Below are positions 44,522-57,030 of a stretch of 64,000 nt of DNA, piece by piece. Source of the DNA: Evernia prunastri (taxonomy: Eukaryota; Ascomycota; Lecanoromycetes; Lecanorales; Parmeliaceae); NCBI GenBank assembly GCA_003184365.1, contig NKYR01000061.1, forward strand, positions 124,001 to 188,000, given 5' to 3'. The notes below the pieces were generated by a model. That model had not been told where the DNA came from and ran no database searches. It saw nothing but the letters and a program-made list of their open reading frames with translations. The translations under genes and the position numbers were made by a program. Positions within the stretch are counted from its first letter, which is position 1, and every line of letters starts with the position of its first letter.

Positions 44522-47500
44522 ATGGTGAAGCGTAGGAGAGACAGAAATTCTGGTGAGGCGACCAATCAGAAGGCCAAGGCTTGTAAGGCTGATGATCCAG
44601 ATCGTCGACTTCAGGCATCACAAATGTTTCCTTGGTCATCATGATCCCGCTCTTTCAGTTCATTAAGAAACCCCGCTTATTTCTCTTGGATACGCCTCTC
44701 CTAAAGATGTGGGAGGGAAAACCTAACGAGCATACCATTAGACCATAAATCACCGCTGGAAGGTGTAATGCAAACAGATGATGAGGAAGAGGGCGCGGCC
44801 GGCCTTCGGGGTTATGCCATGCAAGAACACCTTGATCCGGGCGACGATTCAAAGCATGATAATGGCGGGACTCCAACGCTCAACGACACGGATATCGATG
44901 ACCAGCTCCATGACCGCGAAGCAAGGACGGCGTACTACAATTCTGCCGCCGAGAAATCGCTGAGCCATGCAGAAGCAAAATTGTTCTTCCAGAGACATCA
45001 ACTAGAGACGTCGCAACATGATGCGGAAGCTCAGAGCCCCTTGGCAAGGTCAAGAACCTTTTCTTCAACTGCGGATGGCGACGGAGCACTTAGTCGGACG
45101 ACGAGCACAGCGTCGCGACGCAGTGGCCGCGGGTACGTTCAACGGGACAGGAACTGGAGGCTTGCAGAAGCGATCCCCAATTCACCGAGCTTGAAGGGCA
45201 CGGATCTGTGTGGTACGAACAATGAAGTCCACTTCGACGGTAGCCATCTCGATACAGACGAAGCCGTTGGACACGGCATTGAGCTTGGAGGTTTTCTGGA
45301 AGCACTCGATACCCCAGGACCGGACATCTCACCAGAACTCAGTGCTATCTCAATCAACATTAAGAGGGTCTTGGATATACGGCACAAATACATTAACCTG
45401 TCGCTACAGGGTCCTGGTGATAACCCCAAGGATAGTTCGGACTGGAGGATATATCCACCGCCGCCCAATCCTACTTGGGATGACAGAAAAAGCCGCCCAA
45501 TCAGTTCGACTTCTGGTCCGAACAGTCTGAGTAACAGTAGAATTTTAATGGTCGACTCTGACCGTTTGCAAACCAAGTCTCTGCCGAGCAGCTCTCAAAA
45601 TAGAGACACAAACCAGCAGCAGCCCCCAGTGTCGCCTACAATGAAACGCAGGAAACCGGGCCAGGACATCGGAGAGGATTTCGATATGCTGGATCTTTTG
45701 CCGTTACCTGGTAAGGACGAATACACTTCTTTTGAGCTTGACCAAGGCAGCATCTACCAAGTCTCCGAGACGACTGGACTGGCGCGAAATAAAAGCCCCA
45801 TTGTGACGGTTCCGACCTTGCGAGAATTCTACATGGACATGGACCAAGTCCAGAATGTCTCTTCTGATGGGCCCACGAAAAGCTTTGCCTTCCGCCAGCT
45901 AGATATTTTGGAGGGGAGATTCCATCTTTACTTTCTTGTCAATTCATACCAGGAAACGGCAGACTGCAAAAGGGTGCCACACAGAGACTTCTACAATGTC
46001 AGAAAAGTGGACACACATGTACATCATTCCGCTTGCATGAATCAGAAGCATTTGCTGCGCTTCATAAAGAGCAAGATGAAGAAATCGCCAGACGAGGTCG
46101 TAATGTTTCGAGATAGCAAGGAGTTGACGTTGAAAGAAGTTTTCCAAAGTATCAATCTGACTGCGTATGATCTTAGTATTGATACTCTTGATATGCATGT
46201 GCGTCGGTAGTGTGCGGTGCCTTTTTTATGCAACGTCATCGTACTAATCCTGAAACCAGGCTCACACTGATTCGTTCCATCGCTTTGACAAATTCAATCT
46301 CAAATACAACCCTATCGGCGAATCAAGGCTCAGGGAAATTTTCCTGAAGACCGACAATTATATCAAGGGACGTTACCTCGCTGAGATCACAAAGGAGGTC
46401 ATCTCCGACCTGGAGTCTAGCAAGTATCAATTTGTTGAATGGCGGGTCTCTATCTACGGCAGATCCATCGATGAATGGGACAAGCTCGCTGCTTGGGTTA
46501 TTGATAACAAACTGGTCTCGCACAATGTGCGATGGCTCATACAGATTCCCAGACTCTTTAGCATGTACAAAGCCAACAGTCAAATGGACAGCTATGAAGA
46601 GATCATTATCAATATATTCCGGCCGCTCTACGAAGTCACCAAAGAACCTTCAAGCCATGCTAAACTCCACATTTTTCTCCAGCGTGTGATCGGTTTTGAC
46701 AGTGTTGACGATGAGAGTAAGGCCGAGACTCGACTGTACAGGAAGTATCCACCGCCGAAAGAGTGGAATACCAAACAAAATCCACCGTATACGTACTGGA
46801 TCTATTATCTATTCGCCAATATGACATCTCTGAACGTCTGGCGTAAACGGCGCGGTTTCAACACCTTCGTACTCCGACCACACTGTGGTGAGGCTGGCGA
46901 CGTAGATCATATCGCAGCAGCCGTGCTCTGCTGCCACAGCATAAGCCATGGCCTAATGCTCAGGAAGGTACCGCTACTACAATACATCTTCTATCTGGAC
47001 CAAATTGGCATTGCAATGTCGCCCCTGAGCAACAATGCCCTTTTCCTCGCGTATGAGAGAAATCCGTTCTCAAAATACTTTAAGCGTGGTCTGAACGTCT
47101 CGTTGTCCACTGATGATCCACTGCAATTCGCTTTTACAAAAGAGCCCTTGATTGAAGAGTATTCCGTCGCGGCACAGATTTACAGATTGAGTGCGGTTGA
47201 TATGTGTGAGCTCGCCTACCATTCCGTGATTCAGAGCGGCTTCGAGCATGAATTGAAGCAGCGATGGCTCGGCCCTGATTATCACCTTCCTGGCGTGACT
47301 GGCAATAATGTGGCCAAGAGCAACGTACCCAATATTAGGGAGAAGTTCCGGCATGACACCTTGGTGCAAGAACTTAAAATGTACGATTTTCCTTTTCACA
47401 CAACGTCCGCAATTGCTGACCCTTTGTTTTAAGGCTTGAAAAATATGCTGCGGCATTTACATCTGCTCCGGCGATGGCTTTGCCTATCAAAACGCCTCCG

Positions 47501-47914
47501 TCTCCTTCTGCGGCAATGCATTGGTCCCAATCGAATTCTTCGCGTGCTGTGTGTGTACCTGCATACTATCCCAGTGCTGACATGAACAGCCGTGATCTTC
47601 AGTGCACAGAGCGGGACCACAGCAGATCTGCTAGATCTTCATCAATCATAGTGTCGCCATCACAAACGAACGGCACATCCTGGATCGAAGGAACGCCTCC
47701 GCCGCCAAGGATGTTTCCGGGAGTCGTACACGAGAGGACCAGAAGAGGAAGTTTACGACAAGGGAGTAGTTCCGAGAAGGATCCGAACTCTACAGTCATC
47801 AATTCTACTACGGTACCGAGGCCTTCAGCATTGGAGCAAGACGACAAAGGCCTGCAGAAAGCGGTGGCAGAGGAACCCGGTGAGCAAGGCAGTCCAGAGG
47901 AGGCCATGAGATAA
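44522..47914 (+). CDS. amd1: AMP deaminase
   Basis: The core exons are 44742-46198, 46260-47380 and 47434-47914. A short first exon, 44522-44582, is proposed because the frame is open upstream of the Met at 44768 and an intron (44583-44741) with CTAAC and CATTAG signals joins it in phase. The product is about 1039 residues. It converts AMP to IMP and ammonia in the purine nucleotide cycle. The N-terminal third is variable and disordered. The catalytic part starts at VDTHVHHSACMNQKHLLRFI (zinc ligands), continues over the second intron with DMHAHTDSFHRFDKFNLKYN, and carries GDVDHIAAAV and NVSLSTDDPLQF (catalytic Asp pair). The C-terminus, NIREKFRHDTLVQELKM, joins LEKYAAAFTSAPA and a Ser/Pro-rich tail. 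The start is the least certain part; 44768 is the alternative. Confidence 0.92.
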
Positions 47915-48506
47915 ACGCGTGCGCGAATGTGATCCCCATAGCATTCGTGTCCGAAGGGTAGGATGGAAAGGCATTCAACCAGTGGGGTTCCGATGCAATG
48001 ATTTCGAGATGGGCATCGGATTCAGTGGTGGCTCATAGAATGCTGAGCAGAGTCTGTTGGGGAATCATTGATGAGCCCTATCATCAACTTGGGCCTAGGC
48101 AGCCAGTCCTTCCGTAATGAATGTCACCATTACCGCACCGTCTCCTTGACGGGAAGGCGGAAAACGGTGGGGCGTAACTAACAGCAAGAGGACTTGTGGG
48201 CGAAGTGACAGATTGGTATGTTCCAGACCTGATCAACAATACTGCCATCTTCTCTTCATGAACATGAGCAGGATACTTTACGTATCATGTGTACTTTACG
48301 GAGATGAAAGGCAAGGCCATACAGAAAGAACGTAACATCAACTTCTCTGTTTAACAAAAGCTCTAAAGTCTAAGGGTATCACAGTAGAAGCTGCGGATGC
48401 CTATGCTCATGAATGTACCAACCTTCCGAGCAATCCACAGGAGAACGCCGTGGGCGTACGCTTAGGGCAAGTTCTCAAGAGCGATTTTCGAACATACATA
48501 GCGGGT
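47915..48506. other. 3' flanks of convergent genes, nothing else seen
   Basis: This 0.6 kb lies between the stop codons of AMP deaminase (plus) and Rad17 (minus). It has no coding signal and presumably holds both polyadenylation regions. Confidence 0.4.
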
Positions 48507-51157
48507 CTAGTCATCTTCAATATCATCATCACTGAGATATAGCTGTCCGACTTCTTCCCCAACTGGGAGCACGAGTGTGCCGGCTTCCTTGCCTGCTTGC
48601 TCAACCTTGTGTTGTAGACTTGCTCTTGGAGCGGGAACGGTCCTGTCGCCCTCAGCTGGATCATCAGTCGTCCAATCGCTGAAAGGAGCTCCTTCTCTCA
48701 TATTCTCATCCTCCGAGGCTTCGTGACCTGGCGGCGTGATACTATGAAAATGTGTGATTCTCTCTAGCTCGTCGAGGCATGCAGAGGCTGCATTTCGTTG
48801 CTCGATCTTTGTAACATATGGGAGTCTGTCCACTATCAGCTCACTTTTTGTACACCCCAAGCCCGTCCTGAAATGCTCTGGATTATTTCCGTCAGATTGT
48901 GACCGGAGTTCCGCAGTTGATCGCGCTTCCCGTCCCAACGGCAGATAAGTGAACTGCCGACCATGCTTGCCCATTGCTTTTCCTGCCTGTACAGCGCTGG
49001 CTCGGATTCTGGCAGTCCATTGACCTACTAAGCCACCCATCTCTTCCACCTGTCTAGATAGTCTCATGGAGTTAGGATAGAACATCCTGTAAGTATCACT
49101 TTTGCACCCACTTTTCCCAGATATCAGCGGCGTCTGCCGCTTTACGGGATCCGGTAAAGCAAACAGTAGACCCCGCACTGCAACGTGAAAGCATATCTCA
49201 TCCTGTCGCATTGTATCAGCGGTGGCGCCCTGCAAGCTGCGGTTTCCACAGTTTCTAGAAGAGCTAAATCGATCGCCTCGCAGTGAGCCAAGTACGTCGC
49301 TGTCAGACAGCGCATCCATACAGCTGTCAAGATGGTCAATGAAGGAGTTGCCCTCGCAGGACAACACAAAGTTTTCGTGCAGGGCAGCAACGAAGGTTGC
49401 AACATCCGTGCCTGTCTCGTCGATGAGTTGTTCGGCAGAAACTTGCGGCATCCGCAGTCTGACGTGCCCCGACAGGTGATGTGGTGGCTGTGTAGGAGGT
49501 TCGCCAGCAGCATTGCCATCAGCAAAGTCATCACGCTTGTTGTAGACGACCTTGCCCACAGCATGGAAGAGGCCCAGAGTAGACTCTCTTTGGGTAATCA
49601 TTGCGAGCGACTCCGTCTCCATCTTCGTTGGTTCAGACGAGGTACTAGCCCCTTTCTTGGCCCTCGAGGCTACTCTGCCACCCCAATCATCTCCGTCCTT
49701 ACTCCTCAGACAAAGGAACTCTAAAGATCCAACGGCACTACGGATGTCACCTACTTCACCAAGGCTTTTTAACACAGCTGGCCCAGGTACCCTGCGCCTT
49801 CCAGATTGCCTCGCTTCTTTCTGTACGAGGAGGTCAAGAGCCTTGGTAAGATAGGTGGAGGCAACTGGGTTGAACTCGATAGTGCTTACGCTTGGATGAC
49901 TCAGTATTTCGGGTCCAAGGAGTCGATGAGCGGTGAAGCTGTCGCTAGCAGCGGTACTTGTCGTCAGTTGGGTTTCGGTAATTATCATGACCAGAGGAGT
50001 GACGTTTGGCTTCGTGGATTGCAAGGCGCCCATCGAAGGTGTGTTGCGTGCTAAATATTGGAGGACGCTTGACCGAAATGAGCGTAATGCACTGGAAGTA
50101 CCCAGAAACGTGTTCGGGAATTCTTCGATCAGTATGATCCTTTCCCGCCTATTTCCACTAAGCGCATCGATGGCCGGAGATGGCGTTGCTGATACATCTC
50201 CGGTGATGTCTGCAAGTGCCAGTTTGTTGAACTTCCCACTTCGACCAAGGAAATCTTCGAAATACGCAGAGATAGACAGATAGGCTTCAGAGGAGAACTC
50301 AGAGCCTACCGGATTCTTCCATTCTAACACGTCAACGTTCAAAGCTTTGGCGAGCATAGATATTGTAGCGGTCTTCCCGGCACCTGAGGGCCCTTTGAGA
50401 ATCAAAAGTCTCTTACTTACAATCAGCGACTGTACAACTGCAAAAGCCGGGAGAAAAGTACCTTATGATCCTGACCACGTAGCACATTTTCCAACCAAAC
50501 GCGTACATCAGATACTTTCTTCTTGTGGACCACCAGCTCTTCAAGACTGTTGGGACCATACTTCTCTGCCCAAGGTCTCAAATCAATGGCGGTTGATCTC
50601 GTTTTGACTACGCCGGATTTTCCTATGCTGAGGTCCATGCTCGTAGCTTGTTCAGGGAATTTAAATCTTTGACTGCCGCCCTGTAGGCCTGATTTGCTCT
50701 TCGCAGCGGTAGGGTCATGCGCTGGCGCCGGATGCCTCTTCCTACGGTCGAGAGTAGTCCTTGTGTTTGTTCTCCCACCATCATCCACATTCTCGACGGG
50801 GGAATCGTCTACAATAGGATCCTCATGGTATTCTACTTCTGCCGTCACTGACCCGGCAGGCTGCTGGCCACTTGGCTGCTGTCCCTGGGTCCCAGCGCTC
50901 GAGTTTTCAGCGCGAAAGAACGAAGATATAGGCCTCGAAGTCTGTACCTTGCCCACTGGTTTTGGCTTGGCATCACGGTCTGTGGGGAATATGACTGGAT
51001 CCGGCTCTGTGACAATACGAGTTCTGCCGGTCTTGCTCTTCCTAGATCTTGCCCGGGATCTTGAAGGGATAGTCTTGTGTGTTGATATGATGTCCAATGT
51101 TTCATTGTCTGAGCTCAGCACAACAGGTCTCTTCTGTCTCTTACCAGGCGGAGCCAT
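48507..51157 (-). CDS. rad17: DNA-damage checkpoint clamp loader Rad17
   Basis: Exons 51157-50462 and 50411-48507 give 866 residues; the 50-bp intron joins RGQDHK to RLLILKGPSGAGKT in phase 0. The N-terminal 200 residues are disordered and basic. The AAA+ part begins with DLRPWAEKYGPNSLEELVVH, the family hallmark near 195. It continues with Walker A GPSGAGKT (239-246), an IILIEEFPN Walker-B-like strand, SVLQYLAR and STIEFNPVA segments, and an RSAVGSLEFLC stretch in the lid. The protein ends in an acidic tail (SDDDIEDD), as many Rad17/Rad24 proteins do. It replaces Rfc1 in a clamp loader that places the 9-1-1 ring at damaged DNA and activates ATR signalling. The acidic-residue spacing in Walker B follows Rad17, not replicative RFC. 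Confidence 0.93.
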
Positions 51158-51637
51158 GTATAGGTTTCAGGGACTCAATGCTCATGATGTACCGTCTGGC
51201 GATTCAAACCCGGGCTCGGCGTTCTTAGGGGCTGGCGTAAATAATGCCGTTGAGTAGAAGCTGGAACAATGGACATATCACCAACAATTCGGAGACTGTG
51301 TTCTGTCAGGTTATTGCTTGTTGGAAGCGGTGAATCAATACTCGTTTACGGTAGCGAAAAATTACACTCATTGCAAAAGAGCTTCGGAGTAAATCCGGAT
51401 ATAAGAGGCGGAGAAGCCCCAGCATCATAAAGCTTTTCGTAAGTGTATCATTTGATCTTTTTGATGAGATAGGCTACGGAAAAGTGGAAGCCTCTAATCT
51501 ATGGTTCTGAGTTGCACACCTATTTATAGCTGAGAGCTTTCCATCTTTTGTTACCAACAGCATCCTTGTTACATACCATCATCAGCAATGGCCATCGCGC
51601 TCCGTTCTCCTTTCCATTCGCATCCAGCATACCCCTT
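51158..51637. other. Intergenic between Rad17 and an uncharacterised gene
   Basis: This gap contains the Rad17 promoter on its left and the 3' end of the next minus-strand gene on its right. Nothing else was recognised. Confidence 0.35.
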
Positions 51638-54429
51638 TCACCAGAACGCTTGGTCGGCCCTTGTTAGACTAGATGGTGCATCTTGAGAATCTGTTGTGAG
51701 CTTCTCGGTCGCCTTCGAGCCTGAATTAGCTTTACCTCTATTAAAGAAGCCAACGTGATCAATCCGCGTCACAACCTCCTTTGTAGCGGCGAACAGGTCA
51801 CGCACGACACCCTTGTTGATGATACTCGAGGGAGTCCATGTGGCTGTTTCTCCAAGCTCCAATGTAAGGTTCTCTTTCAGAATAGTATCAGCATCAGTAG
51901 ACGAAATCTTTGCTTCCCACCACAGTCTGTTGGCCTTCATCATGATAGTTGGGCATTGGATGGAGCCACTGTAGACGCGCAGAGAATCGGACGTCTGCCG
52001 TACCTGGAGGTCTTGACATTCAGTCAGGTGAAGTATAAGGTCCGGATAAATTGTGACACGATGTAATGTTTCTCGGCGGAGTATAACAGACTCAATGTGG
52101 AAATTTTCATCGATTGTTTTGGTCCAGAGTTCAAGGAGCTGGCCATCTTCGGACATGCCTATTTTCAAATCGTCGGCTATGCCCTCAACCTGCCTCTGAT
52201 AGGATGTCGTCAGAAATCTCTGACCAGTCAACCGTACACGAGCGTCCCATGCACGCTTGGGAAAGTGCCAGTCCAGCGCCCCCATCAAGATCTCAGACCC
52301 TTGAATCTATCCTTGTTACTATATAGAAGCACACTGACATGATGTGGACGGACTCACATTGAAGCCTCTAGTTTCGTCAAACTCGACGACAATCTGGTCG
52401 CCGCCCTTTACTTTGCAGCTAAATTCGTAGGTGACTTTCCTGGAAACGGGTTGCCGCTGAAAAAGCCTCTTTCCTTGAGACAAGGGTATATCCAGGATAC
52501 TCTCTGCCTCAAATGAGTGTGCTGTGAGCATGTTTGTAAACACGGGTTCGAACCCAGTGGTGGTCCCTTTGGGAAGCACGGACGAGAACTCGCTTGTCTT
52601 GAAGCTCTTACGTTTAAATTCCGACGAGCCACCCTGCTGGTTGATCAATAGCCTACCGATATTGACTGCAAATCCAATCAGGCCTGGGTAAGGAAGCGCC
52701 AATGCAAGCAGACGGATCGTCGTCTCCTCAAAGCTTTTAACGAGGGAAGTTTCCCCCCCTACAAAGCCTTGCGTTGGGGCCTTTCTCTGATTCATTGTGT
52801 TTTTGAGATCTCGTGCTTTGACTTTGGTAGTATCGTGTAAGCTGTCTATGACTGTTATTGCCTCGTCTAGTGACGTGCTGCCTTGAGTACAATCTTCATT
52901 CGGCACAGAGGTGTCGATGAGGCTACCAGATTTGCTACCGCGGACGACAACATTCCATGTAGACGAGTCTGGCTTGAGTCGCTGCGGCATCATTGACGGC
53001 GCCTTTGATAAAGACCGCAAGGGCATGACGACTGGTGGCATATAAGGCGGGTCGATGCTTGGTGGCTGGCGGTGGGACTCATTCTCCCTGCTCGTAGACT
53101 CGTTCCCTCCTGACTGACCACCACTGAATCTTGTGACGTTGTCTTGAACTGTTACTTCTTTGCCGTTACATTCATCTTGGGATTTGTCAAAAGCTGCGTT
53201 GATCGCATCGGGAGTACCTCGTGCAGTTCTCGCACGCTTCGTAGGTGGCTTCAATGACAAAGGCTCCTTGTGTAGAACCTCGATGTCTATCGATTGTTGG
53301 AGTCCCACAGCAGACCCCGGACGGAAGGCATCCATCTGTACGTCGGGGTTCGTTGTCTCGGATACCCATTTATCAATCCGAGTTTCGGGCTCAAGGGGCC
53401 CTTTGGCCCCTTTCGGAGTTTCAGTCGCAATCGAACCTGGAGCTTGACTGCAGCTGTGTACATAGTCGTTCCAGAGATGACTCCCATGATTTGGGGTAGT
53501 CGGCCTTATTTTGACATGGACAATGTTCGACCCTTTGACGAGTACCAATACGCACAGACCTCGAAGAGACTTGATGAGCGAATCGTTTCGTATGAGCGTT
53601 GTGACCAGCCTCTTGTCGTCCAAATCTTTCAGCGCGACAAGTTGAAAGTTTACTGACGTGTCGCCTTCGAGTATATAGAAGCTATAAATGCGGGGAAAGC
53701 TCGTCTTATTGGCCTTGAGACGTCAGCGGTGGACCTCTAGTGAAGCTCAGAAGGGTTTTAAGGATCGGCCAACATTCGAAGCGTTGTGACAGTGGCAATA
53801 TACTTACCATCATCTTATTAAGTTGCTCTAGCTTCGAAATTCCCTTCTCAATTGCTTGCTCTTTGTCGGCCTTTATCAAAATATCTGCCGAGCCGCTTGT
53901 TTGGTCGATACCGCATCCGCATAGAGTTCCAACCATTCCGAGGATCTGTATGCTCAACTTCGATCCGAGTCCTTTACTTTCGCAACTCGGTGACCACCTT
54001 TTAATGAAGTTCTCGTGCTCAATGAGGGGCACCTCACCGTTAGTCTTGACCGTCCGCGTTTCCATTTCGATCAATGCAGCACTGGTCAAGCTTGGATGAG
54101 TTCCGCGCTTTCGAATGATCTGCTCGTCGTCGAGCAAATCAGGCTTTTTATTCGTCTCCACAGAGATGAAGCTTCTCATAGAATTCACAAGATAAGGTAG
54201 CGACTCCTCGTCGTTGTGAGATGTGTGAACGGTGAACGAATAGTCATCGTTGAAATTACACCTTATGTCCGAATCTGAATTCTTATTGAACAGAGCGACA
54301 ATTTCCTTTCCCTGCAGAAGGTTTTCAGCGCATTTAGATCGATCAGAAAGTTAGGGAACTGACAGCTGCCTCACTGAGCTCGTACAGAGATCCCACAATG
54401 TGGGAGGTGGCACGTTCTTGTGTCATCAT
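51638..54429 (-). CDS. Uncharacterised four-exon protein
   Basis: Proposed exons 54429-54364, 54311-53808, 53704-52358 and 52306-51638 give about 861 residues. Introns are 52, 103, 51 bp with GT..AG ends, and every junction preserves the frame (ELSEAA|GKEIVALFNKNS, NKMM|TSFPRIYSFYILEGD, RGFN|IQGSEILMGALDWHFP). The N-terminus looks alpha/beta with an IVALFNKNSDSDIRCNFNDD block and a conserved IQILGMVGTLCGCGID strand-loop. The middle is disordered, with charged and Pro-rich stretches (KPPTKRARTARG may be a nuclear signal). The C-terminal third is structured (IRLLALALPYPGLIGFAVNI, WDARVRLTGQRFLTTSYQRQ, and LWWEAKISSTDADTILKENL). I do not recognise the family. An additional upstream exon around 54450-54650 is possible. 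Confidence 0.7.
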
Positions 54430-54927
54430 CAAGGCGTGGATGATGACTTGCGCTGACTGGGCAGTCGTAAGGGGCTGGAGGGGTGAAGGAGGTGATCATA
54501 GCCTTGGTGAGACTGAAAATTTGAGAAATTGACGAGTGAGGTGTGTGGAATTTGGATAAATAAATTGGGGCCAAAACATCCGATGTAAAGCAAACGGCAG
54601 GTGCCAACACCCGTTCCAGCCCTTCAATTTCACTAAGTAGACTTTGCAAAAGAAAGGAGTCCTTGCTGCTATACGCAGCTGCTGTAATTGTTTGGTTGTA
54701 CGGGCTTTGTTGCTTGTCATGTCAAGTAGAAACCTGCAGTCTGGCCATTTACCTTCTTGCTTTTTTGCCGAACGGGATCATTCATATATCAAAGGCCATC
54801 ATTCACTTATGATGAAGCATGCCTCAAGCTTTGGCCTTGAACAGCGAGATAAGTCACTATTTTTGGCACCTCACCTGCCTGTAGGGAGCAAAAAGAAACT
54901 TGTACCCCGTGGCTTCTAAACTGGCTG

Positions 54928-55143
54928 ATGGAAGTTCAGACTGAGGACGGAGACCTCTTGTCTGATGATCTGACACAGCATACGGCTGATGAAGCTCTAG
55001 AGGAAAGGAAGCTTCAGAGAGCGTGGCAGGGAATCGAGCACGCATGGGCATACGCACGTGAAGGAAGATTTGAAGTAGACGCGACGAATGGGAGTATGGG
55101 AAGTAAAGAGGCAACGCGGAAGGTTTACAGCACGGTAATATAG
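54928..55143 (+). CDS. Small hypothetical protein, doubtful
   Basis: A 71-codon frame with protein-like composition (DEALEERKLQRAWQGIEHAW, then YAREGRFEVDATNG) lies between two minus-strand genes. It has no recognisable domain. A GTAATA at its end could be a splice donor, so it may be an exon of a short gene. It could also be chance, because the complementary strand is open too. Confidence 0.25.
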   Translation: MEVQTEDGDLLSDDLTQHTADEALEERKLQRAWQGIEHAWAYAREGRFEVDATNGSMGSKEATRKVYSTVI

Positions 55144-55321
55144 CAAAAGCATCAATGCTGTGATTTGGTGTACACGCTAGCAGTCAGCGGAAGGTCTACG
55201 ACAACGTAGAAAAACCTGCCTCTATCCATACCCATGAAAATGCTCTCTACATGCTCCTGCGCTATGCAATGGGTATCTTGACGGTCACACTCCCAAACTC
55301 CAAGCAGTAGTCTCCGATGAC

Positions 55322-56476
55322 CTATACGTTCTCTCTAGAATCCCTCTTGACATTGACAACGTGCTTCATCTGCCCGAGTACACCACTCATTTGCTCGTGA
55401 AGTGTCTTATTGGCGCCGTTGTTCCTCTCGGCCTTCTCCTGGATCTCTTGAAGCCCAGATTCCTGTTCTTTCTTGTACGCCTGAAATCCTGTCAGCAGCT
55501 TATCCTTGACCTGCGCGACCTTGGCGAGTTCATGCGTGAGCTGCTCAATGACGATCTCAAGCTCGGTCGTCTTCCGTTTGTCGCCGTCGATTTCCGTCCG
55601 GAGCTCGTTGAGATCCGCCTTGAGCTTCTGCGTTTGACGCTCGTACCTGTCTTCCAAAGTCCTCCACGAGCTTGCAAGTATCTCGTATTGTGCAGTAGAC
55701 CTTCTTGCTTCCTCCCTATCTTCTGCAGCACCTCTCCGCAGCCCCTCCACGACCTCTTCCCGTTCCCGTCGACTTTCTCTCGTCTGCTTCTCAGCCTTCT
55801 CTCTTCGCAGCTTCTCGGAGTGCAGATCAGCCTTTAAAAGCTCGATCTTCCTATCTTTCTTGCTCATTTGGGTCTTGTCTGATTCATGAATCGATGACAA
55901 TGTTTCATTCGACACTTGAAGCCCTTCCAAGGCTGACCTAGCTGATTCTCCACGTTTTACCTCTTCCTCAAGTTTAACGATAGCGAGCTTTTTCTCCCGT
56001 TGCAGCCGGTCGTTCTCACCCATCAACTTCTCTATCACCCTTCCCGATTTCCCAGTTGCGGCGCGGCCGATTGCGGCCGACCAGTTGTGCGTGTCAGGAC
56101 CAGGCAAAGGGCCAAATTCGGAGGTAGTCGTGCCGATCGTAGAAAGTATTTGAGGCGAATTAAAGGAGGAGTCTGCTTCCGAAGGCTGTGGAGAAGCAAT
56201 ATGGCTAGCAGCCTGTTGTTTCGTAGGCGTATCATGTTCGATGTGGCGCATGGGCTTCCCTGCTAAAGAAGCCAATTGTTTACTTGGGGTCGAGGGATCA
56301 CTTGAGAAGTAGTGACTCAGACCATTCGAGGGCATGTTGGGAGGAAAAAGTTCGTTTAACTGTAATTTCGGTGTCTCTGTGAAGACTATGTGAGCATTGC
56401 TTTCAGAGATGTAAGTAGACAAGAAACTTCGCGATAGGCACATCGCGGTGAATATGACGTGGGGGCCATTCGGCAT
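55322..56476 (-). CDS. Coiled-coil protein, SHE3-like (SWI5-dependent HO expression protein 3 family)
   Basis: The frame is uninterrupted and encodes up to 384 residues. A conserved block EFGPLPGPDTHNWSAAIGRA, followed by TGKSGRVIEKLMGENDRLQR, is typical of filamentous-fungal members annotated as SHE3 family. From about residue 150 to 370 the sequence is a continuous charged coiled coil (REKKLAIVKLEEEVKRGESA, ELEIVIEQLTHELAKVAQVK and others). The more likely start is Met48 (position 56335, MPSNGLSHYFSSDPSTPSKQ), because the first 47 residues look like leader or noncoding sequence. In yeast, She3 is an adaptor between myosin and mRNA-protein cargo. Whether this holds in filamentous fungi is not known, so the name reflects similarity only. 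Confidence 0.75.
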   Translation of the reverse strand: MPNGPHVIFTAMCLSRSFLSTYISESNAHIVFTETPKLQLNELFPPNMPSNGLSHYFSSDPSTPSKQLASLAGKPMRHIEHDTPTKQQAASHIASPQPSEADSSFNSPQILSTIGTTTSEFGPLPGPDTHNWSAAIGRAATGKSGRVIEKLMGENDRLQREKKLAIVKLEEEVKRGESARSALEGLQVSNETLSSIHESDKTQMSKKDRKIELLKADLHSEKLRREKAEKQTRESRREREEVVEGLRRGAAEDREEARRSTAQYEILASSWRTLEDRYERQTQKLKADLNELRTEIDGDKRKTTELEIVIEQLTHELAKVAQVKDKLLTGFQAYKKEQESGLQEIQEKAERNNGANKTLHEQMSGVLGQMKHVVNVKRDSRENV

Positions 56477-57030
56477 ATCCGCGTACCGATTTTCTTCATC
56501 TGGACCAATTCCGGGCGTGGACTACTTTGTCGTGATCTCATATTGTATCAAAGTTGTCCACATATATCTACTTTCACATCCTTTAGGTCTAAAGGCTGTG
56601 TGATTAGCGATGTCTTAGCACGTCTTATCCTAGCGTGTAATCGCGGCAGCATCCATACTAAAGTATTAGACGATGGGTCCACCGTCCAAGACTGAAATAT
56701 TGAGACTTTGCCTAATCAGAGACTACTCGAAATTTTGAAGACAAAAATTTTGCAAATTCGGATGCCTATTTTAGAGAAGATAACACGGAGCATTCTCAAC
56801 ATGGGATACCTTATTTTTTCTGAAAGTACGTGGTGGTGGTCTTATAGGGGTTTTGAAGATGGTGAAGGTAGTTGCCATTTTTCAAATGCCAGAAATTTCA
56901 GTCTTCTGTGCAAGAATAATTTAAAAGTAAGCTGGCAAGACGATGACAATGGCTGCTGCTGGCAATTGTTCTGATGCTTTCACCAGAACCAATTTGGTAG
57001 GCAGCTATGAAACCATTGGCTTCCGGAGCA
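56477..57030. other. Intergenic, nothing recognised
   Basis: This 0.55 kb lies between the start of the SHE3-like gene and the stop of Nop12, both on the minus strand. It is moderately AT-rich, and short plus-strand ORFs in it show no domain. Confidence 0.35.

Noticed and set aside
52540..52556. GGGTTCGAACCC palindrome as a tRNA piece
   Set aside because: It lies in the coding sequence of the four-exon protein and no tRNA fold surrounds it.
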